Origin: Stentor coeruleus
Lineage: Eukaryota; Ciliophora; Heterotrichea; Heterotrichida; Stentoridae
Direction: 5' to 3'
NCBI GenBank assembly: GCA_001970955.1
Contig: MPUH01000993.1
Span: forward strand, 1 to 26,731
Length of the DNA stretch: 26,731 nt
Under the pieces are notes generated by a model that saw only the letters and a program-made list of their open reading frames with translations, was not told the DNA's origin and searched no databases. Shown piece after piece: positions 9,554-18,808 of the stretch. The position numbers were made by a program, and so were the translations under genes. Position 1 is the first letter of the stretch; each line of letters opens with the position of its first letter.

Positions 9554-9735
9554 ATTTAGCTATTTCATTCATAATTTCAATTCCTAATAGATATTATCTA
9601 TTAGAACTTAATTGCTATTTACAAGGGCATAAATACAATTTTATAAATTATTCCAACTTTCTAAAAAAATATTTAGCTATTTCATTCATAATTTCAATTC
9701 CTAATAGATATTATCTATTAGAACTTAATTGCTAT
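9554..9735 (+). repeat. Perfect 65-bp direct repeat, two copies
   Basis: Copies at 9554-9618 and 9671-9735 are identical over all 65 bases, separated by 52 unrelated bases. Each copy holds an inverted repeat with 9-bp arms (CTAATAGAT and ATCTATTAG) around a 3-nt loop. The repeat lies 130-310 bp upstream of the propeller gene. Perfect identity points to a recent duplication or to conversion between copies. No transposase gene or target-site duplication is visible. Confidence 0.95.
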
Positions 9736-9866
9736 ATAAGACTTAAAACCATAAAATCCTTTAATATTATATTTTAGCCTACTAGACCTATAACCCATCT
9801 TAATCCATGTGCCGAAATTCGCGGCTATTCGTTTTTACGCAGGTATTGGATTGAATAATATAAATA

Positions 9867-10967
9867 ATGATCAGCCAGTCATTGTTATCTTCGATAGAGC
9901 TAAGAGAAACCGGTGAAAATCTTAGAAATCTTCAATTTTCCACTCTCAGTCCTTTCTTAGCTAGTTCTGATAAAACCAGAAGGGCCATAAAATGCTTTGA
10001 AAGTCCTTATTACAACCTTAATTCCGAAATTATATGGGTTGGGGGAAAAGAAAATATTTTAGCTACTTTGAACAGCCATGGACAGGTAGTCTTCTACGAT
10101 TTACTAAACAACGACAAAAGCGCACTTCTGACTAAAAGCAACGAGCACGCCTTTAAGGTTTTTTTCGCTAAAGAAAACCTATTTATTGTGGCTAAGAACG
10201 CATTTAGTGATTATTTGAATTTTTATCTTATCCCTATAGAAAATTTACAGAATGGTTCAGACTCAAGAATTACAGTTTTTGAGGCACTTGAAGTCCAGCC
10301 CAAAAACATAAAAGATCTTGATAATGATAATTGCACAATGGTAATTGAGACAACAATGGAAATTCAAGTTTGGCATATTTTATCCAATTCGCTGTTAAAG
10401 AAGTTTCCTTTAAATCCTAACATTCATTATCAATTCAGTTCAGGACATTTCATTTTCTGGGAAGTGGGGAAATCAGATACTAAACTTGGCATTATAACCT
10501 TAGAAAATTCTTCTTTGCATCAAATTGTAATTAAAAGCGCATGTCAAATTCTTATTTGCGAAATAATAGATTCATGCTTGATTCTTGGAATGACTAATTG
10601 TCTCTTACAAGTAATTAATATTTTTACTGGATCCAGCTATACAATCAGTAAAAATATACCTTTGGCTGTATACAAGTATGAAGCTTGTGATAAACTAATC
10701 GTCAGATTCCCTGATAACACTTTTGCTATAATTAGTGATGAAAATATTGAAAATACAGAGAGACTTGATCTTAATGGAGAGATTTTTTTTACTAACATTG
10801 GAGAATTTTCAATACTTTCAGATAAGACAGGGAGAGTTTGCATAATTACAAACAAAGTTGTGCAAGTTTTCGATAACTATTTTGATGGAGTTCAACAGAT
10901 TGGTGTAAATCCTGATGCCAATCAAATTTATTTCGCTTGCAAGGGAGAAATTTTTGTAGTCGATTAG
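9867..10967 (+). CDS. Beta-propeller-like (WD40-type) protein, orphan
   Basis: A 366-residue protein made almost entirely of short beta-strand-like segments from about residue 50 to the end. Blade-like units end in patterns such as GQVVFYDLL, MEIQVWHIL, CLLQVINIFTG and KVVQVFDNY, as in WD40 propellers, though canonical WD dipeptides are missing. Six or seven blades would fit the length. Such folds act as protein-interaction platforms. There is no signal peptide or membrane segment. TATAA at 9859-9863 lies 3 nt before the ATG, and stop is TAG. The precise family and partners are not recognisable by eye; a structure prediction would show whether the ring closes. Confidence 0.75.
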   Translation: MISQSLLSSIELRETGENLRNLQFSTLSPFLASSDKTRRAIKCFESPYYNLNSEIIWVGGKENILATLNSHGQVVFYDLLNNDKSALLTKSNEHAFKVFFAKENLFIVAKNAFSDYLNFYLIPIENLQNGSDSRITVFEALEVQPKNIKDLDNDNCTMVIETTMEIQVWHILSNSLLKKFPLNPNIHYQFSSGHFIFWEVGKSDTKLGIITLENSSLHQIVIKSACQILICEIIDSCLILGMTNCLLQVINIFTGSSYTISKNIPLAVYKYEACDKLIVRFPDNTFAIISDENIENTERLDLNGEIFFTNIGEFSILSDKTGRVCIITNKVVQVFDNYFDGVQQIGVNPDANQIYFACKGEIFVVD

Positions 10968-11649
10968 TTAATTTTCCTTTAAAGATTTAAACAATCTTAG
11001 AATAGTTTAGATGTAAAAGTTCATTGAGGAAGATAAGAATTTTGATATTTAAGTGAAGTTTTGATAAGATGTTAGTGAGTTTAAGTCGTTAAGATGAGCT
11101 GTAAGAGTTAATATAATCAGGAGATTAGAATATTGTATTCTGGTTGACCTGTTAAAGATTGGATATTTAGATATAGATTCAAGGTTAAAATTTTATGAAT
11201 AGAAATGCAAACGGACCTAGTGCAGGAAGTTAAATAGCCTAAGAACTACATAGAACTGAGGGCTGGGTGAAATTAATGAAAATCTTTTTTACATTAGGAT
11301 TAGCAACTTAGCACCAAGACTAAAAATTAAAGTATTTTTGCAAGCGTGAGAGAAGATGTTAAAATAATTGTAGCGAATCCAGCATTTAAGGGGATTATAA
11401 TATTCTTGTTAGATATTTAAGTTAAACATAGATCTTGTCCAAAAAGATTTTGATATAATTTAAGTGATACGATAATTTGATTATAGATAAACAAAATGTT
11501 CTTTATATCAAAGTAAAATATTTCTTTGGTTATGATTTTTTTATCAGTCAAAGATAAATTATAGGCACAACTTGCTTTTAATTTATTATTTTAAGCAAAG
11601 TGTTAAAATGTGATTGCATTTATACTAATTTTTAGCAGTATATTAGCAT

Positions 11650-12030
11650 ATGCCGCTTTGTAATATCAATCTTAGCCTAAGCATGGAAAATAAATGTGGA
11701 TTCCAAGGACTTAGAAAAATGGTAACTTTATTCACAATTTGTTTTCACACATATCATATCCAAAAATTTATCATAGCGATAGTAATTTTAAAGTACCAAT
11801 CGTATTTAACTCAATTAAACCTTCCTATATATTTATCACAACAATTTAACTAGCTATGATCAGTATCTTAGGTATACATTCTATTAACATAATTTTCTTT
11901 GACCCATATCTTGTAATGAAGCTTTTTGGTATTCCTGAGATGTTTTTATTATAGTAAGCATTGATGCTGAAAATTATACTCAGAATTATGGTCTTTATTT
12001 TTTACAACTAAATGAATTTTAACGCGTTTA
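11650..12030 (+). pseudogene. Weak gene traces, possible relic
   Basis: Three short + strand frames follow each other: an ATG frame at 11650-11853, another at 11856-11957 (containing FFDPYLVMKLFGIPE) and a third near 11955-12021 (containing SIDAENYTQNYGLYFLQ). They look protein-like but lie in different frames, and I find no 15-nt introns that join them. They could be pieces of one decayed gene. Each is short enough to occur by chance, so this is only a pointer. Confidence 0.2.
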
Positions 12031-12031
12031 A

Positions 12032-12062
12032 GGTCTTTAAATTCTATAAAAATTTAAAGACC
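12032..12062. repeat. Perfect 12-bp-arm hairpin
   Basis: GGTCTTTAAATT at 12032-12043 pairs exactly with AATTTAAAGACC at 12051-12062 around a 7-nt loop. Flanking bases extend the arms imperfectly (GTTTAA upstream, CCTTGAAAC downstream). It lies in the largest gene-free region. It could be an RNA hairpin, the end of a small inverted-repeat element, or a structural element; nothing chooses between these. Confidence 0.75.
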
Positions 12063-12899
12063 CCTTGAAACATAATAAGTGTGAGAATAGTTATTGATTT
12101 TATGATTATTTCAAGGGTAAATCAACTTCAAAGATAAGGAAAATGTATGGTGAAAATAGTGTTTGGGGAAATTATATAGTTTAAGACTTTATAAAAACCA
12201 TAAGATTATTATCAATAGATATAAGATAAAACAAATAACCTAAAGCAAAAAATTAACTAAGAAACTATGAACTTTATATATAATTATAATAATATGGAAG
12301 GAGCTTAACTTGGAAGATATAAAATGTTATATTTTTTTTTAAATATATAGTAGAATCAAAAATTTTGTTTGAAGTAATTCGTTTTGGAAAAGCGTGTAAG
12401 AATAGTGAATAGACTTTATGCATTTAGTCAAGTTTAATCAAATTTTTTTTATGTTATTAATGGTTTAGATTTGTTTTTTAATTTGAAATAAGTAAAGGTG
12501 ATAATCCTCAAGGAAAATATTTTCTAAGGAGAGATAAGTAAGTGGGATAATAAGAGATGTGTTAAGTAAGATTAGATTGTTCTAATAGAATTTGATAATA
12601 AATGGCATTGTGGTATACTTAAGATAGTAAAAATGCCTATGTTGTATGTATATATAAAATTTATGATAATTTTAGCAAACACATAATAATACATTATAGC
12701 TTATTAATTATAAAATATCATAAGTCATGTTAAAATCATATATCATTTCCTGATTTTTCCACTTTACTTCAAAAATTTAAACTTGAAAGAAGTGAATTCT
12801 CTTAATCAAATCTTAATTCATCACATATTATTTTCTATAACTTTTAATAATTAAATTTTTTACCCATAAGACCCTAGAAAGTTCAAAAAATTATTGTTT

Positions 12900-13300
12900 T
12901 TATTTGATTATGTTGAAATTTCCATATCTTTTTCTCATACCTATCTGATAATTGATGTTTTTATTTTCTTTTTTTGGAAATGAAAATATCCTGTTCTGGC
13001 TTCACTGGCGAAGGTCTTTCATTGTTTTTTTTTTGGTATTTAAAGTACTTATCACAGCATATACAATAATATTTGTAAAGGCAAGATTGATTGTAGGAAG
13101 ACTTACAATTTTTTCAGGACTTTTATTTTTTCTATCTTTATACAGATAATCAGAGATTCTGAAAGGGATTCTATAAAAAATTGACTTTTTTTTTTGAGGG
13201 ACTTTACACTAAAAGATTTAAAGACTTTCTGTTTGAGAATTTTCTTGTATATCCGAGGCTTGGGTGGAGAATAATAAGCAATATGGGGAAAATTTATCAT
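12900..13300 (-). CDS. Possible hidden two-exon gene for a small basic protein
   Basis: An ATG at 13300 opens a frame which, with one extra A in the A10 run at 13186-13195 (sense strand), continues open to 13006. There a 15-nt candidate intron (GTGAAGCCAGAACAG, 12991-13005) contains the only in-frame TGA. Exon 2 then runs to TAA at 12900-12902. The product would be about 128 residues, Lys-rich and without known motifs. The flanks support the orientation: the sense strand is G-rich downstream. The frame needs a homopolymer correction, so it is a real frameshift, a read error or chance. Other intron choices (17 or 23 nt) would also bridge the frame but do not match the 15-nt rule. Not recognised. 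Confidence 0.3.
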
Positions 13301-13689
13301 AAAAGAAGTAGAATGATAAAAATATTGGATTTTTTTGTTGTAAAATTTTACTAGTTTAATATAATATAAAATACTGTAAAAAATTGTATTACAGTCAAAA
13401 CTATATCCTATCTAAAGTTTCAATAAACAAACTGAATTCGCCAACAAAAAACCAAACATAAACAACTTTGCTTTATTTATATATTTTGAATTAAAGTAAT
13501 TTCAAAATGTTTTTGCCTGCATACGCTTTGACTTGTTTTCACAAATTTCTAATTAAATCATATGACCCTAAATTATCAATAAACCAATAATTTCAAATAA
13601 TTCTATTATAAAACTCATAAAATCACATATAGTCTTAAAAATTCTACGTAAAAATCTAATACTCGTTTTATTTCATAAAATATAAAAAT

Positions 13690-15426
13690 ATGAGTGTAGT
13701 TCAAGAAAAAAGTATTAAATCATCAATAAGTATGCCGCTGATGGTAAGCGGTAAAAACCTTGTTAAACTACAGTCTATCAGAAGCCAATCCCGAATAAAC
13801 ATATCCACATTCGACAAAGGGGTGAAAATTGAAGTCCCAGACAAAGATGTTTCATTCATTCAAGAAATCCTCGGCCGAAACTCTGAAAACACCAACTGGT
13901 CTGTAAACATTGAGAAAAAGCGAAAAAAAGTAACTCTTTTATACATAGAAAAAGATGATGAAGAAGATAAACCGAACTCAAAAATCAATACTTTAACTTC
14001 AACTCTTCCATATATTCAAGAAAGTTCCATAAGTTCTCAAAAAAGAACACACAAAAAAAGCAAAACTAAACCAGTTTTGTTAAAACCCCTTAGAAGCCCA
14101 TTAGAAAATTATAAATTCATCATAAATTCTTTGCGGACTTCAAATGGTTTTGAATTGATAAGGCCAAAAAAATCTTATAAATATTATATTGGCTCAGGGA
14201 ATAATGATTCTTTAGTGAACAAAGTTATGTATAGTAAAATTGGGTGGATGAGAGTTTATAATCATACTTCTGCGAATTTTATATGGACACAAGTGAAAAA
14301 AAAAGAAATAATGGAAACCATACCGAAAAATGAAGAAGTTTTAGAAAAAAATAAGAGTTCTTTTAATGTGCATATTAGAATTTTTGGTGAAGAGAAATAT
14401 ACTGAAATATTACCGGTTGCTCAGATTGAGTCTTCGAAATTAAGGGTTTATAATCGAATTGATCGTAATAGGGAACTGTCAAGTAAAAAAAGGCTTTTTA
14501 AAAACCTTAAATCATTTTATACTTCAAAAGGTGATGATGTTTTTAAGTATATTCCTTTAACTTTTCATATAAAAAGAGGCTCGAGAGACCCGGCGTTTAG
14601 TGAGTTTAAAGAAGCTTTTTTGAGGATACAAGATAAGATTGATAATGATAACGATATTTATCTCACAAATGCTTGGTTAGTCAAACCTGGTGAACTTACA
14701 AATAGAGGAATTGGAATTTCTGTATGCACAACAATTAAAGAAATTATTGATAGGATAGATGATCTTGATTCTGGTACTAAACATCAAAGAACATACATAA
14801 TCCAAAAATACATCTACAGGCCATTACTTTATAAAAACCGAAAATTCGACATAAGATGCTATGCTTTGATTACTTGCTACAATTCTAATCTCCAAGGGTT
14901 TTTTTACAAAGATGGATACTTGCGTACTTCAGTAGCAGAATTCTCATTAGAAAATGCTAAAAACAAATTTATACACTTGACAAACGATGCAGTGCAGAAA
15001 AAATCATCAGAATATGGTAAATATGAAGATGGAAATAAACTGAGTTACCCCGAGTTTCAAGAATATTTAGAAACCATATATGGAAAAAGTGTTAATTTTT
15101 TCGAAAATATACTTCCAGGGATTAAAAACCTCGTTAAGGACTCAATACAATCAACTTATAAAAAACTCAATCCAAAAGACCGTCTTCACACATTCGAGAT
15201 TTTAGGTTATGATTTTATGATTGATGAATTCTTCAAACCTTGGCTTATCGAAGTAAACACTAATCCTTGTTTAGCTTTATCAGGACCTTACCTCGCTGTT
15301 TTAATACCAAAAATGCTCACAGACGCTTTTCATATAGCTTTAGATCCTTTTTTCTCTCATGATTTTGCTGATTTTGATGATAATCGCTTTGTAATGGTAT
15401 TTAATAAAGCTACAGCTGATGTGTAA
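13690..15426 (+). CDS. Tubulin tyrosine ligase-like (TTLL) polyamino-acid ligase
   Basis: A 578-residue protein with an N-terminal basic, low-complexity region (1-140) and a TTL domain over about 180-555. TTLL enzymes are ATP-grasp ligases that add glutamate, glycine or tyrosine to tubulin tails. Landmarks seen are WLVKPGE at 329-335, QKYIYRPLL at 372-380, KFDIRCY at 385-391, HLTNDAVQ at 429-436, FEILGYDFMID at 502-512 and WLIEVNTNP at 518-526 with the metal-binding E521 and N523. All catalytic landmarks are intact and the tryptophans are TGG. I cannot assign glycylase or glutamylase from sequence alone; the region before the ATP-grasp core looks somewhat like the TTLL3/8/10 group. TATAA lies 4 nt before the ATG; stop is TAA. 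A role in axoneme or cortical microtubule modification is likely. Confidence 0.92.
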   Translation: MSVVQEKSIKSSISMPLMVSGKNLVKLQSIRSQSRINISTFDKGVKIEVPDKDVSFIQEILGRNSENTNWSVNIEKKRKKVTLLYIEKDDEEDKPNSKINTLTSTLPYIQESSISSQKRTHKKSKTKPVLLKPLRSPLENYKFIINSLRTSNGFELIRPKKSYKYYIGSGNNDSLVNKVMYSKIGWMRVYNHTSANFIWTQVKKKEIMETIPKNEEVLEKNKSSFNVHIRIFGEEKYTEILPVAQIESSKLRVYNRIDRNRELSSKKRLFKNLKSFYTSKGDDVFKYIPLTFHIKRGSRDPAFSEFKEAFLRIQDKIDNDNDIYLTNAWLVKPGELTNRGIGISVCTTIKEIIDRIDDLDSGTKHQRTYIIQKYIYRPLLYKNRKFDIRCYALITCYNSNLQGFFYKDGYLRTSVAEFSLENAKNKFIHLTNDAVQKKSSEYGKYEDGNKLSYPEFQEYLETIYGKSVNFFENILPGIKNLVKDSIQSTYKKLNPKDRLHTFEILGYDFMIDEFFKPWLIEVNTNPCLALSGPYLAVLIPKMLTDAFHIALDPFFSHDFADFDDNRFVMVFNKATADV

Positions 15427-15488
15427 TGATAAAATACTTAATAAAGATTTTATTATATAAAAAAAAATTACTACAAAATAGTGTCAAC

Positions 15489-16232
15489 CTAATAAGATGA
15501 CTTAATTTTATTAAAGTTTTCTATATAGAAATTCCGCATTTCCATAGTTTTTGAGAGTTCTTGTATAATTAAATTTTCTTCAAGCTCTAGTTCAGTTATT
15601 CGATTTAAGGCATCACTTTGTATTTGCCTTTCATTTTCTATAGATGCTTGATATTCATCTTTAAGCTTTTCACGTTGTGAACGCTGGCTAAAACATCGAT
15701 GACGTAGGGTGTCGACATAATTACTACTGATTTGTTCACGAATTTTACGTTTGGTTTCTAGTGTTGCGAATTTCTGAGAAAAGCGAAAGTCTTCCCATTC
15801 CTGGCTTTTGTTTTTTTTGTCTTTGACCATTTTTTGCCTACGTTTTAATATGCGATTCTCGAAGTTTTGAATGTTTTTTCTTCGTTGTTTTCTTTCAATA
15901 TTAAATCTGATTCTCTGTGAGTCTTCATATTCTTTTTGTTTCTGGTAATACGCTAGTTTATCGTTAACTTCTTTATTTTTCATTTCAATCTGTTTTCTTG
16001 CTTGCTTGGTTTTGGATTTAACTTCATTGATTTCTTTTTCTGCTAATTTTTTAGCTTTCTTCAGCTGCTCAACACGATTTTCCATAATTAGGAGTTGGTA
16101 TTTTGCATGCTGTCTTTCAAAGATTGCTTGTAATTTCTCATTCTTAGGTGACCTTGGGGAGTTTGTGACCATTGAAGTGCTTAAACTAGCTAATCCCTCA
16201 CTCCAACTGAATTTTCTGAACTGACTTTCCAT
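15489..16232 (-). CDS. Coiled-coil protein, orphan
   Basis: A 247-residue, highly charged protein. After about 35 Ser-rich residues (including SPRSPK, a possible kinase site), residues about 38-240 are Lys/Glu/Arg/Gln-rich and predicted by eye to be a long helix or coiled coil. The middle carries many basic residues (KRRQKMVKDKKNK). No enzymatic motif, signal peptide or membrane segment is visible. It faces the TTLL gene tail to tail, with only 62 bp between stops. TATAA lies 12 nt before the ATG; stop is TAG. A cytoskeletal or basal-body role would be typical of such proteins in ciliates but is inference. Confidence 0.8.
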   Translation of the reverse strand: MESQFRKFSWSEGLASLSTSMVTNSPRSPKNEKLQAIFERQHAKYQLLIMENRVEQLKKAKKLAEKEINEVKSKTKQARKQIEMKNKEVNDKLAYYQKQKEYEDSQRIRFNIERKQRRKNIQNFENRILKRRQKMVKDKKNKSQEWEDFRFSQKFATLETKRKIREQISSNYVDTLRHRCFSQRSQREKLKDEYQASIENERQIQSDALNRITELELEENLIIQELSKTMEMRNFYIENFNKIKSSY

Positions 16233-17224
16233 AGTTGATCTTATTTATAGCTTAAACTTTAATAGTATGCAACAAAACAAAATGTTTTACTAGAATATTT
16301 TTTTAATTGTATATAGTAATTATTCTTAATAATTTACTTTATTATGTGTTTAGTTTATTACATATTTATGCTTTTGATATTGAGCTTGGATGGGATTTTT
16401 GGTTTCTTTTGAGTACTTATCTTTTGATAATGATGTAGTGATAAAAAGCTAAATATAATTTAATGAACTATAGTTTATATTTTTTATATAGAATCATTAA
16501 GGTTTTAGGTGTTAGGTTTATAATATCACAACTTGGTATTGTGTTTGTGTTAAATTAGCTATAGATCACAAAAGTTTTTTAATAACTAGCAAAGTCCAGT
16601 TGCTATTTAAAAAAGTTGTGTTTTTTGAAAAATTCCAAGTCCCTAAGTGCACTTAAATATAAAAATTTACTTATTTCACAAAGCCTTACTATCACCAACT
16701 CCTACTTCTATACCAAAAGCTTTATAAACTCAAATCATTTACGATAATCCTATCATTTTATGCAAAACTCCAACTTCAATAATAACAATAGATATAAAAA
16801 TTGCTTGCGAAAACAACTAAATTAAAACATATAAAATCTTCCCACATCCTAACCCACCAAGATTCCAAACTTTACAAAAAATTTCGCCCAACTAATTTCC
16901 CTTTTTTATTCAAAATTCAAATTTAATTTATAAAGGGTTACAAAAAACGCACAATTCCTTTTTTTTCTCTCATACTAACTCAAATAAACACACAAAAAAA
17001 ACACAAAATCTATTTTTCTCAATCGATTTTCAACATAAACTTCATCTAATTTCCAATACAAAACACACAAATAAATTTTATTAAAAAACCCAAACTTATT
17101 ATTCAATCAAAACCAAACTGATTATAATCCAAATCTAATTCTTATAAATCAAAGCATACATAAAAATAATTCTCTAAGTTTCAATATTATTCCCAAAACA
17201 AAAATATATGAAAATATGTTAAAT
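16233..17224. other. Intergenic region with a sharp GC-skew switch
   Basis: Nearly 1 kb between two minus-strand genes. The left third is G-rich on the + strand (16381-16440 has 16 G and 4 C). From about 16640 it becomes C-rich (16681-16740 has 17 C and 2 G). In sense direction this is a G-rich 3' flank of the HAD phosphatase followed by a C-rich 5' flank of the coiled-coil gene. No gene or RNA is visible. Confidence 0.65.
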
Positions 17225-18286
17225 TTAATTATTATTAAATTTTGGTAATAATGGAATTACATCTTGGACAGACTTCGAGCTTTTAGCTACTTTCTCAAGT
17301 TCACTTGCCAATTCAAACAGTTTTTTATCCATCTGATCCCCAATCCATGTTTGAATGCAAATACCGTTCTTAGGTTGAAACCTGAAATTTTCAGCTAAAT
17401 TATCAACAATAATAACTTTATTGAGATCTCTTCCAAGTAATGATAAATCTTTATAAAGATCTTGATCATGAACATTTATTTTATCCCTACAAAGCCGAAG
17501 CTTTATATGATTTTCTGGGTCTATAATTTTCAAACCATAATCAGCATGCATTGGTGTAGCTGCTGTGAAAATCACAAGTTCAAAGTGATCTTTCATTGTT
17601 TGAATAAACTCAATTGCTCCAGGTCTTATTAAAAACTGTTCGTTATGTTTATGAACTAAAGTTTCATCAAGATCTAGAACCAATGTATATTTGTCATTCC
17701 CATAGTTTGGCAAATAAGGTGCAGAACTTGATGTATAGTTGGGGAATATATTTGAAGTCAGTTTTTTCTCTATCAAATTTTGCATAGCAATAAGAGAAAG
17801 TGTAAAAGGGGTCTCTGACATCATTTGCAAGATTTTAGTTAAAATCTGTATTTTATAGTTGTAAATTTTTGAAGACTCAGCTTTTAAGTAGTTTACAAGT
17901 GTTTTCTGTATGTTCAAAATGTTTTGAATCAATACGATTATAGAATGATTGGGTTTGATATTTTTATTGCAATTCATTGTGTTTTTGGTAATAAAACTGT
18001 GCAGTAATTTCAAGTATTTTTGAATTGAGTTTTTGTGTTCTTCAATTTCTTTGATATGTTCTGATAATTCTATGATAATTAGTGAAGAAGATACTGCTAA
18101 ATAGTAGTATTCAATATCTTTATTCACAGCATTGAGGGTTACTAAGTAGGCCACATGCTCGATATATTTCAATGATGCACCTGATGTAAGTTTAGTTAAG
18201 ATTTCGTTCATTTGATTAAGTGTTGAAACTACTTCTGGGTTGAGAAAGTCTTTTTGTTGCTTGTTTTTTATGTTCCTTGACGACAT
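17225..18286 (-). CDS. FCP1/SCP-type HAD phosphatase with N-terminal helical domain
   Basis: A 353-residue protein counted from the ATG at 18286. Its C-terminal half is an FCP1-homology HAD domain: catalytic DLDET (Asp205, Asp207, Thr209), motif II Thr241 in VIFTAATP, a basic motif III segment (YKDLSLLGRDL) and VDN (294-296) as the acidic motif. This class removes phosphate from Ser/Thr, for example on the RNA polymerase II CTD or on membrane-linked regulators. The N-terminal 190 residues are helical and not recognised. The domain size resembles SCP/Dullard and not full FCP1, since there is no BRCT domain. The frame is open further upstream to about 18355 but has no earlier ATG there, only TTG. 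TATAA lies about 20 nt before the chosen ATG. Stop is TAA. Confidence 0.88.
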   Translation of the reverse strand: MSSRNIKNKQQKDFLNPEVVSTLNQMNEILTKLTSGASLKYIEHVAYLVTLNAVNKDIEYYYLAVSSSLIIIELSEHIKEIEEHKNSIQKYLKLLHSFITKNTMNCNKNIKPNHSIIVLIQNILNIQKTLVNYLKAESSKIYNYKIQILTKILQMMSETPFTLSLIAMQNLIEKKLTSNIFPNYTSSSAPYLPNYGNDKYTLVLDLDETLVHKHNEQFLIRPGAIEFIQTMKDHFELVIFTAATPMHADYGLKIIDPENHIKLRLCRDKINVHDQDLYKDLSLLGRDLNKVIIVDNLAENFRFQPKNGICIQTWIGDQMDKKLFELASELEKVAKSSKSVQDVIPLLPKFNNN

Positions 18287-18808
18287 GTGAGTTTTGTAAT
18301 TTAAATTTATAAAATAAAATGGACTTTTACCTGTAAGACTATGGATTTTTTTCAAAATATTATTTTAAAAAAAGGCTTTAGAGTGAAGGATATTGTGTTT
18401 ATAAGTGTTTGTTTGGAGAATGTGTGGAGTTAATCTATAAAATTAATGAAATTGTGTAGAATTCAACCTAAAAATTATGCAAAATTTTAATTAGAGCTAA
18501 AGAGATATTTAAGGGAAATACTCATGCAAAGATTAAAGCCAAATACCACGTCAATCATCTCATTCAGATCTCAAATCTAACAATCAAATCCGCATATCCT
18601 TCAGCCTACTGCATCTCAATAATAACTCGCATAAATTATATAAATCCAGCATCATATTTTCCCACATTTCAAAAAATATAACAATCTCCAAACTCTAATC
18701 AAATTACTATCATTCTTTTAAAAATCCTACCCTTACCATCATAATATCACATCTTATCTGATCCTTAAAGCAATAACTTTTCTAATTTTTCCAAACTTCA
18801 CATAATAT
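18287..18808. other. Divergent 5' flanks of HAD phosphatase and kinase pseudogene
   Basis: The left 250 bp are G-rich on the + strand (C-rich in HAD-phosphatase sense). From about 18540 the sequence is strongly C-rich on the + strand, as seen before other + starts in the window. This supports a former + gene beginning near 18809. No other element is visible. Confidence 0.55.

Larger units (their letters stand above)
8315..9866. other. Divergent intergenic region of PP2C and propeller genes
   Basis: About 1.55 kb between two divergent starts. The first 200 bp next to PP2C are T/G-rich on the + strand, so C-rich in PP2C sense. The middle is very AT-rich. It contains a near-continuous palindrome at 9000-9021 and the 65-bp direct repeat at 9554-9735. 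A short island of higher GC lies at about 9808-9845, about 20 bp before the propeller gene's ATG, with small inverted arms GCCG/CGGC at 9811-9825. I see no coding region. Confidence 0.55.
10968..13689. other. Long intergenic region with weak gene traces
   Basis: About 2.7 kb, the longest gap in the window. 10970-11400 is G-rich on the + strand, as expected downstream of a + gene. Weak gene traces occur at 11650-12030 (+). A strong hairpin lies at 12032-12062. A candidate two-exon minus-strand gene lies at 12900-13300. From 13380 on the sequence turns C-rich, as before the starts of other + genes. No RNA gene was recognised. Confidence 0.5.

Noticed and set aside
10637-10855. Minus-strand frame inside the propeller gene
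   Set aside because: Antisense shadow of a real gene without features of its own.
13043-13103. Cys-rich (CXC-like) reading on the minus strand near 13043-13103
   Set aside because: A third frame gives a Cys-rich stretch resembling a tesmin/CXC motif, but it opens just after stops, has no start, and competes with the longer frame that a 15-nt intron supports.
12952-13149. Plus-strand 65-codon hydrophobic frame
   Set aside because: It starts at TTG and is the antisense of the candidate minus-strand gene at 12900-13300; Phe/Leu/Ile richness follows from the antisense of Lys-rich codons.
16006-16224. Plus-strand frame inside the coiled-coil gene
   Set aside because: Antisense of a charged coiled coil; no support of its own.
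18287-18355. N-terminal extension of the HAD phosphatase to 18355
   Set aside because: The extension begins at TTG with no ATG, so the first ATG at 18286 is the better start.
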